Of a stretch of 64,000 nucleotides of DNA, positions 36,250 through 44,171 are shown piece by piece. The stretch is from Gluconacetobacter dulcium (GTDB lineage: Bacteria > Pseudomonadota > Alphaproteobacteria > Acetobacterales > Acetobacteraceae), in NCBI RefSeq assembly GCF_014174165.1, contig NZ_JABEQN010000020.1, forward strand, positions 1-64,000, written 5' to 3'. Both the position numbers and the translations under genes were made by a program. How positions within the stretch are numbered: the stretch's first letter is position 1; every line of letters starts with the position of its first letter. The notes under the pieces are model-generated. The model searched no databases and was not told the origin of the DNA. It saw nothing but the letters and a program-made list of their open reading frames with translations.

Positions 36250-37013
36250 GACTGGCGCGGTAGCGGAAAAAGCGGCGTGAAGGCAAGCATGTCGTCATAG
36301 GTGCAGAAGCGCGGGGCGCCGAGGGAAAGGGCGCGCCGTTCCGCCGGTGTTTCCGCGAGCAGGGCATCGATGCGTGCCTGTGTCCGGGCTCTCGCGTCCG
36401 GGTCCAGCGGGGCGATCGTGTAGGCCAGCGACATGTGGAATCCGTACCGGGCGTGACTGGGCCGGTGGATTGCCAGCCGGGCGGCGATTTCGTCGCGCAG
36501 GTGACGGATGGCGCCTTCCTGCGTGTCGTCGAAGCCCGTGACATTGAGCCGGACACCGCGATCGGTGATGCTCAGGCCCCTGGCGCGCATGACGATGGGT
36601 TGCGGATAGTCGAACGGGGCGGCGGTCAGCGCACGGGTCGCGTACTGCGTCGCGGTAGCGATCGGCGCGTCGATCGGCAGGGCGGCGGGCCAGTTCCGAG
36701 GGGTGCGGTCGTGGTCGTTCACGCCCTCGAAGACCGTCATGTGGAATGACGAGAGGGGGAGAAGGGCGATCTGGCGTGCAATCGGACTGTCCGCCAGGGC
36801 GTCATGCAGTGTTGCCATCAGGGTGGCTGCTGCCGAGCCGCGATCGAGCGGGATGATGATCGTATTGCCGTGGAATGGCAGCGCCGCGCCGCTGGCGTCG
36901 AACTTGCGTCCGACCTCGGGGATCTGGGCGGCGCGGCCGGTGCATGCGGGCAGGAGGCTGCCGGCGATGGCCGAGAGGACACGGCGGCGGGTCGTCGGAG
37001 CGGTGAGGGCCAT
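36246..37013 (-). CDS. Exported DUF1868 2H-phosphoesterase-like protein
   Basis: 255 residues. The 2H motifs of the LigT/cyclic phosphodiesterase fold are clear: His91-Met-Thr93 in SSFHMTVFEGV and His193-Met-Ser195 in YGFHMSLAYTI; a match to the DUF1868 group. The family cleaves or forms 2',3'-cyclic phosphate or related phosphodiesters. The N-terminus has a twin-arginine stretch (TTRRRVLSAIAGSLLPAC) with a lipobox-like LPAC, so the protein is probably exported through Tat and anchored as a lipoprotein. It follows the TonB receptor by three bases and overlaps the ROK gene by four. A periplasmic phosphodiesterase acting on an imported ligand is the natural reading. Confidence 0.82.
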   Translation of the reverse strand: MALTAPTTRRRVLSAIAGSLLPACTGRAAQIPEVGRKFDASGAALPFHGNTIIIPLDRGSAAATLMATLHDALADSPIARQIALLPLSSFHMTVFEGVNDHDRTPRNWPAALPIDAPIATATQYATRALTAAPFDYPQPIVMRARGLSITDRGVRLNVTGFDDTQEGAIRHLRDEIAARLAIHRPSHARYGFHMSLAYTIAPLDPDARARTQARIDALLAETPAERRALSLGAPRFCTYDDMLAFTPLFPLPRQS

Positions 37014-37016
37014 GGC

Positions 37017-39497
37017 TCAGAATTCTGCCGAGAAGGTTGCGGAAACGGCGCGGGGCGAGCCCAGCGTGTAAGTGGGGGTGGAGGCGCCCGGCCCGGACGC
37101 GGCCAGATTGTAGGAATTGGGGTTCACGCCGCCGGTCGGGGTCAGATAGCCTTTGTTGAAGATGTTGGTAACGTTGATCAGGAGTTTCGGCGCGCTCATG
37201 GCGATGCCTTCGGCCAGCGTGACGGTGGGGAAGCGATAGCCTACGGACAGATCGACCGTCGCGTAAGGGGCGGCGGACTGGTCGTTCGTCAGGGTCGTGT
37301 CGCTTCGGCCGACATAGCGCACGCGGAGCGAACCGCTGACCGGCCCGTTGCGGTATGTCATCTGCGCGACGCCGATCCATGGCGGTGTGTTATAGAACTG
37401 CTTGCCTTTCGTAGGCAGATAGACCGTGGTGCCCCCGGAGGGATAGGGAATGTCGGCGGCCATTTTCGCGCTGGTATAGGTGGCCGAACCGTAGAAGCTG
37501 AAACCGCGCCAAGGTGTCGTGCCGATTTCCAGTTCCGCTCCCCGGTTGTGTGTGCCGCCGAGATTGGCGTAGGTCGCGGCGGCCAGGGGATCGAACGGGT
37601 TGGCGAACAGGCCGATGCGGTTGTAAAATTCGATATCGAAGCCGGTCACCTGCATGTTGAACCATTTGTGCTGGAAGCGATATCCCCAGTCCACGCTGAC
37701 GCTGGTCTCGGCGTTGATATCGGGTGCGGCCCCGATCGCGCCGGTCTTCTTGTCCACCAGTTGCTGATCCACGAAATTGGGCGGCAGCCGTTGACCCGTG
37801 CTGATGCTGGCGAAGACCTGGTGGTTGGGCGTTATGAAATAGCGGGCGCCGGCACTGGGCATCATGCGCGTGAAGTCGCGCTCCACAGCATACCATTTAT
37901 AGGATTGAGCCTGGTCGCTGGGCAGGTTCTCGAAGCGACGCGCGTTCTGCTGCCAGCGTGTTCCAAGTGTGACCAGCAGGCGGTCGTGGAAAAAACGCCC
38001 GGTCGCACCAACGGAAAGCTGGTGCGTCGTCATGTCGGTTTTCCAGAGCCGGTTTTGCAGGACCCTGCCGGTGGCGTCCTGAAGCAGGTTGGCGGCGCTG
38101 GAGAACAGGATGTCATCCACCGTACCGTCTTCATTGATGGACTGGAACGGGTTGGATTGATGCTGGAACAGGCGCTCGAACCAGTATCCCCCCTCGATCG
38201 TCACCCGGCCGATATCCTGCTCAAGGCGCAGGAGGTTGCCGATCCGGTCGAAGGCGCTTTGGCTGAAGCTGTTGACGACCACGGCGTCTTTCGTGTCGCC
38301 GTCGCCATTGAGGTCGACGGCGCGGTGCAGGCTGCTCGCCTCCTTCAGCAATGTTTCCGCGGTGCTTCCGCCATATTGGTGATGATAATAGGGCTGAACC
38401 GTCAGGCGGGTGTGCGGCGTGGGCGCGAAATGGCCGGCAAGGGTGATCAGCCAGCGGTCGCCGACGGTATTCATCATGCCGTAATAAGGCAGGTTATGGG
38501 CTGTATAGGGGACAGCGGCCCCGGTGTTGGCATAGACCGCCGTCTGTGCGGTGCCGGCCACCGGCGTGGGATTGAGGCCGAGGAAAGAGTCCAGATCGGT
38601 GCCGTATCCGTTATCGTAGCCATAGGCCCTGTATTGGGCCAGCGTCACATTCCGGTTCTTGCCGCCGTATTTGTAGTCGCGGAATGCCATCAGGTCGATC
38701 GTGTTTCCCGCGCCGAGATCGAGATGCGAGCGCAGATCGCCGTGATATTTCAGGATGCCGCCCTTGTCCTGATTATAGACGCTGGCGGTGGAACGGGAAA
38801 AACTGATGTAGTTCGTCAGGCGCCCGTCCAGCATCGCGCCGGTATTGTAGCGGGCGAAGGTTCTGACCAGGTCGTAGCTGCCGCCGGTCTGCTCGATGAA
38901 CGCCTTGCGTGCCTTCGTCGGTGCACAGGTATGGTAAGCCATCGAGCCGCCGATTTCGCCACGCTGGGGCGAGAGCGGATCGGAGCCCGCCTGGGTGACG
39001 ACAACGTTGCAGTAATTTTCTGAATCGTTGTTGGCCGTCAGCACGAAATCGTAGGTGCTGGCATCGTTCATCGGTACGCCATCGACGGTGAAGCCGATCA
39101 GGTTCCGGTCGAAGCCGCGAATGGAGATCGACCCGCCGTCGAACAGCCCCGTCGGATCGCCTGTCGTTGCGATCACGCCTGGTACCGTCTCGACCAGGGT
39201 CGCGGCGTTGGCCGAGGGGCGCAGCAGATCGAAGGCTTCTTTCGTCACCGTGCTTTGCGCGGTCGTGCCGGTATGGCCGGTCATCAGGCCGCCGCCGACA
39301 GGTTTGCGCGTGGCGCGCACTTCCAGTCTTTCCTCGGCAGACGATGGTCGGAACGCCGCTTTTTCCCGATGTGGCGAAGCACGGAGTGCGGCCTGATCGT
39401 CCGGGGCGGCGATCGCGGATGCGAAGGGGATCGGGGACAGGGCGGTCATGAGCATCAGGCCGCCGCGAATGAGACCGTGCGGATACGATCTGGACAT
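37017..39497 (-). CDS. TonB-dependent receptor heading the phosphoesterase operon
   Basis: About 826 residues. Signal peptide core LMLMTALSPIPFASAIAA, then RLEVRATRKP as a TonB-box-like stretch, plug with GSISIRGFDRNLIGFTVDGVPM, a cysteine pair in NYCNVVVTQ...MAYHTCAP within the plug, and a barrel ending in Phe (SATFSAEF). The ATG at 39497 is preferred; GGGAAA precedes it and the in-frame 39512 codon is TTG. It is the first gene of the operon TonB - DUF1868 phosphoesterase - ROK - MFS. Ligand unknown; company suggests a phosphodiester- or sugar-containing molecule. Confidence 0.9.
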   Translation of the reverse strand: MSRSYPHGLIRGGLMLMTALSPIPFASAIAAPDDQAALRASPHREKAAFRPSSAEERLEVRATRKPVGGGLMTGHTGTTAQSTVTKEAFDLLRPSANAATLVETVPGVIATTGDPTGLFDGGSISIRGFDRNLIGFTVDGVPMNDASTYDFVLTANNDSENYCNVVVTQAGSDPLSPQRGEIGGSMAYHTCAPTKARKAFIEQTGGSYDLVRTFARYNTGAMLDGRLTNYISFSRSTASVYNQDKGGILKYHGDLRSHLDLGAGNTIDLMAFRDYKYGGKNRNVTLAQYRAYGYDNGYGTDLDSFLGLNPTPVAGTAQTAVYANTGAAVPYTAHNLPYYGMMNTVGDRWLITLAGHFAPTPHTRLTVQPYYHHQYGGSTAETLLKEASSLHRAVDLNGDGDTKDAVVVNSFSQSAFDRIGNLLRLEQDIGRVTIEGGYWFERLFQHQSNPFQSINEDGTVDDILFSSAANLLQDATGRVLQNRLWKTDMTTHQLSVGATGRFFHDRLLVTLGTRWQQNARRFENLPSDQAQSYKWYAVERDFTRMMPSAGARYFITPNHQVFASISTGQRLPPNFVDQQLVDKKTGAIGAAPDINAETSVSVDWGYRFQHKWFNMQVTGFDIEFYNRIGLFANPFDPLAAATYANLGGTHNRGAELEIGTTPWRGFSFYGSATYTSAKMAADIPYPSGGTTVYLPTKGKQFYNTPPWIGVAQMTYRNGPVSGSLRVRYVGRSDTTLTNDQSAAPYATVDLSVGYRFPTVTLAEGIAMSAPKLLINVTNIFNKGYLTPTGGVNPNSYNLAASGPGASTPTYTLGSPRAVSATFSAEF

Positions 39498-39782
39498 ATG
39501 AGGATTTCCCAAGGGCGAGAGCGAATGGCTGCTCTATATCGCTCGCCTGTCGGGACTGTCATGTTATAGTTTTGTTGCGGTAGTAAATAAAATTGAGGCG
39601 GAACCGTGGTGCGTTCTGGCCGGTGTCCGGCGTGCCGCTGTCGCAAGACCGCGACAGGTGTTGTGCGGGCCTGTCACGAGGACGTGAGAGCGGGGCGGCA
39701 CGCTCTTTCGTGCGGTATCGGCCTATGGCGATCTGAGGGCAGACAGCCGGCGTCCCGCGCGGCTCAACAGGAGAAGAGTACG

Positions 39783-40562
39783 ATGGCAATCACGGGAAAG
39801 GTCGCGCTGGTTACGGGGGCGGCTCAGGGTATCGGCCGCGGCATTGCCCTGCGTCTGGCACAGGATGGCGCGGACGTGGCGCTGGTCGATCTGAAAGCCG
39901 AGGGTCTGAGCGAAGTGGCGGCGGAAATCGCGGCCCTGGGGCGCAAAGCCACCATTTTCATGGCTGACGTGGGTGACCGGGCGCAGGTGCGGGCGGCGGT
40001 CGATCATGCCGCGCGGGAACTGGGCGGTTTTGACATCATGGTCAATAACGCCGGCATCGCGCAGGTCAAGGCGCTGGCCTCGGTGATGCCGGAGGATGTG
40101 GAGCGCATCTTCCGGATCAATGTCCAGGGTGTGCTGTGGGGGATTCAGGCGGCGGCCGACCGGTTTATCGCCAGCGGGCAGAAGGGCAAGATCATCAACG
40201 CCTGTTCGATCGCGGGGCATGACGGGTTTGCGCTGCTGGGCGTCTATTCGGCGACGAAATTCGCCGTGCGCGGGCTGACCCAGGCGGCGGCGAAGGAATA
40301 TGCCAGCAAGGGCATTACCGTGAACGCCTATTGCCCCGGCGTGGTGGGGACCAGCATGTGGGTCGAGATTGACCAGCTTTTCTCGGAAATCACGGGGGCG
40401 GAGAAAGGGGCGACCTTCCGCAAATATGTCGATGGCATCGCCCTGGGCCGGGCGCAGACGCCCGAAGACGTGGCGGGGCTGGTGTCGTACCTCTCCGGCC
40501 CCGATTCCGATTACATGACGGGGCAGGCGGTCCTGATCGACGGTGGGCTGGTTTATCGCTGA
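39783..40562 (+). CDS. budC: Acetoin/diacetyl reductase (2,3-butanediol dehydrogenase), SDR
   Basis: 259-residue short-chain dehydrogenase of the BudC type: nucleotide motif [15 protein letters not shown], catalytic Ser-Tyr-Lys (CSIAGHDG, then YSATK), and the meso-butanediol dehydrogenase-specific [14 protein letters not shown]...[10 protein letters not shown] and [17 protein letters not shown]. Reduces acetoin (and diacetyl) to 2,3-butanediol with NADH. AGGAGA precedes ATG 39783. It complements alsS at 28.4 kb, though alsD was not seen. It is divergent from the TonB operon across about 285 bases. Confidence 0.92.
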   Translation: MAITGKVALVTGAAQGIGRGIALRLAQDGADVALVDLKAEGLSEVAAEIAALGRKATIFMADVGDRAQVRAAVDHAARELGGFDIMVNNAGIAQVKALASVMPEDVERIFRINVQGVLWGIQAAADRFIASGQKGKIINACSIAGHDGFALLGVYSATKFAVRGLTQAAAKEYASKGITVNAYCPGVVGTSMWVEIDQLFSEITGAEKGATFRKYVDGIALGRAQTPEDVAGLVSYLSGPDSDYMTGQAVLIDGGLVYR

Positions 40563-40578
40563 TCGCGTCGGGACCGGT

Positions 40579-41247
40579 TCAGGGCTGGCGGGAGAGGATG
40601 GCCTGCCAGGTTTCCTCGGTGGGGCGGCCCATATCGAACATCGCGTCGCGCCGGATCGCGGCGTAATCGCCGGGGCCGCCGGCGCGCAGGATGGGTTGCG
40701 CTCCGGCGGTGTCGTAACGGCCTTCGGCCAGCAGGCTGCGCCGGATATGCACCGCCACCACCTCGCCGAAGACCATCCAGCTTTCGACATCCTCGCCCCC
40801 GGCGGTGCGCAGTTGCAGCATCTGGGTCAGGCGGCATTCGAAATGCACCGGACTGTCCGCCACCCGTGGCGGGCGGACCTGCGTGGAGGGCAGGCGGGCC
40901 AGGCTGGCGAGGTCGAATTCGCTGACATCGGGCGGGACCGCGGCGGAACTCAGATTCATCGAACCGGCCAGGGGCAGGGTAGCGAGGTTCCACACGAATT
41001 CGCCCGTGGCGTGGATATTGGCCACCGTGTCTTTCCAGCCGATGCTGGAAAAGCCGATGATCGGCGGCTGGTAGTTGAAGGCGTTGAAGAAACTGTAGGG
41101 CGCGAGATTGGCCCGGCCCGCCGCGTCGACCGAGGAAATCCAGCCGATCGGGCGTGGCCCCACGATGGCGTTGAACGGGTCGTGCTTCAGGCCGTGGCCG
41201 GTGGCGGGGCGGTAGGAATGGAAGGCGTCGGGCGGATTGGATGACAT
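40579..41247 (-). CDS. Flavin reductase-like (FMN-binding) protein
   Basis: 222 residues of the flavin reductase/DIM6-NTAB fold: FNAIVGPRPIGWISSVDAAG and ANLAPYSFFNAF as the FMN-binding strands, with GFSSIGWKDTVANI typical of the group. ATG 41247 follows GAGG eight bases ahead and conserved sequence begins at once; the longer in-frame extension reaches into the P450 gene and is rejected. It lies 53 bases downstream of the cytochrome P450. A role as flavin-dependent partner is possible but not standard for P450s. Confidence 0.85.
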   Translation of the reverse strand: MSSNPPDAFHSYRPATGHGLKHDPFNAIVGPRPIGWISSVDAAGRANLAPYSFFNAFNYQPPIIGFSSIGWKDTVANIHATGEFVWNLATLPLAGSMNLSSAAVPPDVSEFDLASLARLPSTQVRPPRVADSPVHFECRLTQMLQLRTAGGEDVESWMVFGEVVAVHIRRSLLAEGRYDTAGAQPILRAGGPGDYAAIRRDAMFDMGRPTEETWQAILSRQP

Positions 41248-41300
41248 GGCGGCGTCCTCGATGGAAGCTGTGGGAAGCATCCTGTGGCCGGCGGGTGAGG

Positions 41301-42650
41301 TCAGCGGCGGCGCAGGTGGAAGGCGGGGGCGTGGCTGGGCCGCGTCGAGAGCACCCCGACCGGCAGCACCGGCCGGTGGTCGGCGAGGGTGAGCGCGAAA
41401 TCCTGGAGCAGGCGGGCCAGCACCAGCACGGCCTCGGTCATGGCCAGTTGCGCGCCGATGCAGACATGCGGCCCGGCGCCGAACGGCAGGAAGCTGAAGC
41501 GCGGGGGATCGGGGCGGTCCAGAAAACGCCGGGGGTCGAATTGCGCCGGGGCGTGCCACAGGGCGGGGTTGCGGTGCAGCATCCAGAAGGGCAGCAGCAC
41601 CATCGCGTTGTCGGGCAGGGCGTGGCCGCACAGGTCGGTTTCGCCCACGGTTTCCCGGCCGCTCATGAAGGCGGGCGGATAGAGGCGCAGGGTTTCGCGC
41701 ACCACGGCCGTCGTGACGTGCAGGGAGGGCAGCGAGAAGGCCGCGCCATCCGGCGTCAGGTCCTTGTCCCGCACTTCCTGCGCGATCTCGTTCTGCCATC
41801 GGGGGGACTGGGCCAGCAGCAGGCAGGACCAGAACAGGACCGATGCCGTCGTTTCATGCCCGGCCACGATCATGGTGGCGACTTCGTCGATCAGTTCGGA
41901 CGTGGTGCCGCCGCCCTGGTCGCCGAAGGCCGTCTGCATAAGGTCGAACAGGTCGCGCGGGGCATCGGTGGGGGCCTGCGCGTGGCGCGCGGCGATGATC
42001 TGGCCGATCAATGCCACCCATTGGCGGCGGAAACGCGCGCGGCGCCAGCCCAGCAGGGTCGGCGTGCCGGGTGGCAGCAGGAAATCGGAAGGGCGAGGCG
42101 TGCCGATACCGGTCATGAAGCGGGTGACGGCGTTACGCAAAGGCTGGTCGAACGCGCCGATCTCCAGCGAGAACATGGAAACCGCCGCGACATCCAGCGC
42201 CAGGCGCCGCATGGTCGAGAACAGGTCGATCGGTCCGCTGGTCTCCAGGTTTCGGCAGCCCCGCTCGGCGCAGGCGGCGATATGTCCGGCCAGCACGGGC
42301 ACCGTGCGCGGGGTGAAGGCCGGGGCCATGGCGCGGCGCTGCCGCCGCCACGTATCGCCCTCGCTGACCAGCAGGCCGCGCCCGACGATGGGGCTGAGCA
42401 CGCGCTGGCCGACGCGCATGCGGCGATAATGCCCGGCATCCGATGTCAGGATCGCCTGCATGGATTCGGGGCCGGCGGCCAGCACCAGCGGGCGGCCCAG
42501 CGCGCGCAGGCTGACCACCGGCTGGGTGAAGCAACGCTGTGGAAAGGCCGAATAGCCGTTGCGCCGCAGGGACGTGAGAACGCGCAGGCCCCCGGCATGT
42601 TCCGACAGAAGAGGCGGCATCGGCGGAATGAGAGGGGATGAGTCGAGCAC
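41301..42650 (-). CDS. Cytochrome P450 monooxygenase
   Basis: 449 residues. The heme ligand is Cys397 in FLPFGAGPHVCIGAQLA; the oxygen-binding I-helix reads VAGHETTA, and ETLRLYPP is the ExxR motif. The start is GTG 42650: AAAGG lies about eight bases upstream and the N-terminus is proline-rich without a membrane anchor, as for soluble bacterial P450s. The much longer upstream frame is rejected. No ferredoxin or ferredoxin reductase is adjacent; a flavin reductase follows. Substrate unknown. It is divergent from the PotD-like gene. Confidence 0.92.
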   Translation of the reverse strand: MLDSSPLIPPMPPLLSEHAGGLRVLTSLRRNGYSAFPQRCFTQPVVSLRALGRPLVLAAGPESMQAILTSDAGHYRRMRVGQRVLSPIVGRGLLVSEGDTWRRQRRAMAPAFTPRTVPVLAGHIAACAERGCRNLETSGPIDLFSTMRRLALDVAAVSMFSLEIGAFDQPLRNAVTRFMTGIGTPRPSDFLLPPGTPTLLGWRRARFRRQWVALIGQIIAARHAQAPTDAPRDLFDLMQTAFGDQGGGTTSELIDEVATMIVAGHETTASVLFWSCLLLAQSPRWQNEIAQEVRDKDLTPDGAAFSLPSLHVTTAVVRETLRLYPPAFMSGRETVGETDLCGHALPDNAMVLLPFWMLHRNPALWHAPAQFDPRRFLDRPDPPRFSFLPFGAGPHVCIGAQLAMTEAVLVLARLLQDFALTLADHRPVLPVGVLSTRPSHAPAFHLRRR

Positions 42651-43046
42651 GCGCGGACCTTTGCTGGACGGGACGGCAGCGTAGCCAAACCGGTCGGGGC
42701 GGGAAAGCGGGGGTGGTGTGTGGGAGGGGCGATCGAGGGGGTATAGAGGGGCCATGCGCCGGCGGAGAGAGGAGTCGTTAATCCTCTGTCGCAACAAATT
42801 TCTGTTATGTGCGCCGGGGGGCGTGATAGAAAAACGAAGAGAACCGGCATTGTTTTGCCGGCGCCTGGATCGTCGCCCGTGGAGAGTTGATTGCGAAACC
42901 GAAATGCGCAATAGCACGTCGCCGATCCTTGGCGATGGCGGCGCGTGGTGCCTGTTGCGGGTGTTTTTTCGGTGCTTCGCATGATGGGGCGACGGACATT
43001 CAGGCGACGCGGCTATGGGGACAGGCGCGCCGGACGAGGCGATTTT
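42651..43046. other. Divergent promoter region, P450 and PotD-like genes
   Basis: 396 bases with no recognised gene. An inverted repeat at 42844-42861 (CCGGCA, TTGTTT, TGCCGG) is the only structure seen; it may be an operator. In-frame ATG codons at 42981 and 42984 are alternative starts for the PotD-like gene but lack a ribosome binding site. Confidence 0.5.
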
Positions 43047-44171
43047 GTGACGGATCGGGGTAGCGTGCGAGCCGGTGTGACAGGCCGTTTGAACAGGCGA
43101 TCTGCCGGGCAGGGGGGCGGCCCGCGTTTTCTGGCCGCGATGCTGGGGGTCGGTCTGGCCCTTCTGGCCCTGCGGCCCGTCGTCGCGCAGGCGAATGCCC
43201 TGAATTTCCTTATCTGGGAATGGGGGATCAGCCCCGACGTGGTGCGGGCCTGGACGGCCATGACCGGGGTCGCGGTCAATCAGATCGTCTTCGACAATGG
43301 CGACCGGCGGGACCTGCTGATCGCGAACGTCGATGCGCCGATCGATCTGGCCGTGGTCGATAGTGCCCATGTCCAGGCGTTCGGCGAGCGGGGACTGCTG
43401 CTGGATCAGTCCGGCCTGCCCTTGCCCGAGACGTCGCGCAGCGAGGAGCAGTGGCGTGGCATGTGCGGGCGATACGGCGTGCCGTATAGCTGGGGGAATA
43501 CCGGGATCGTCTATCGCGCCGACCGCCTGAAGGTGGCGCCGCAATCGTGGGGCGACCTGCTGAAGCCGGACCCCGCGCTGGCCGGGCATATCGCCATGAC
43601 CGACGACCAGGAGGAATTGCTGGCCGCCGCCCTGAATTTCATGGGGCGCCCGATGAACAGCGGCGATCCGGGGGATCTGCGGCGGGCCTTCGAACTGCTG
43701 CGCGCGCAGTCGCCCGCCGTGCTGACCTATGGCCTGCCCTCGACGGCGCAGAGGCGGCGCGATATCCGGGGGCGGATCTTTATCGGCCTGGGAGCGACGG
43801 GAGACCAGAAGACCCTGAACATGGCCGGCGCGGGGACGGAGACGTGGCGCTTCGTGACGCCGCGCGAGGGCGCCATGGTGTGGACCGACTGCCTGGTCGT
43901 GCCCAAGCGTACGCGCAATCCGGGCATGGCGGAACGGTTCGTCGCGTTTCTGGCGCAGGCCGACAATGCGGCGGCGAATGCCATGTTCCTGCGCCAGCCG
44001 ACGACCAACCCGCATGCCGCCGCCCTGTTGCCGGCCAGGATGCGCGAGGACCCGCAGATCTACCCGCCCGCGGAGTACCCCATTCTCTATCGCGGGCCTT
44101 TTCCGACCGCCAGCCTGCCGTTGCGCCGGCATATCCTCAGTGCCCTGCTGGCGATTCATGACGCTCAGTAG
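43047..44171 (+). CDS. PotD-like periplasmic polyamine-binding-type protein
   Basis: About 374 residues: signal peptide core FLAAMLGVGLALLALRPVVA, then the ABC solute-binding fold of the PotD/PotF class (LNFLIWEWGISPDVVRAW at the start of the mature protein, YGVPYSWGNTGIVYRADRL as the typical binding-site strand, ending with MVWTDCLVVPKRTRNPGMAERF). No permease or ATPase lies next to it. Instead, its last 14 bases overlap the start of a membrane GGDEF protein, an arrangement like the NspS-MbaA polyamine sensor. GTG 43047 is preferred (GAGG seven bases ahead). The ligand is probably a polyamine or related cation, which is inference. Confidence 0.82.
   Translation: MTDRGSVRAGVTGRLNRRSAGQGGGPRFLAAMLGVGLALLALRPVVAQANALNFLIWEWGISPDVVRAWTAMTGVAVNQIVFDNGDRRDLLIANVDAPIDLAVVDSAHVQAFGERGLLLDQSGLPLPETSRSEEQWRGMCGRYGVPYSWGNTGIVYRADRLKVAPQSWGDLLKPDPALAGHIAMTDDQEELLAAALNFMGRPMNSGDPGDLRRAFELLRAQSPAVLTYGLPSTAQRRRDIRGRIFIGLGATGDQKTLNMAGAGTETWRFVTPREGAMVWTDCLVVPKRTRNPGMAERFVAFLAQADNAAANAMFLRQPTTNPHAAALLPARMREDPQIYPPAEYPILYRGPFPTASLPLRRHILSALLAIHDAQ

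Noticed and set aside
36804-39023. A 739-codon plus-strand open frame
   Set aside because: Antisense of the TonB receptor at 37017-39497; the real gene has signal peptide, plug and barrel signals.
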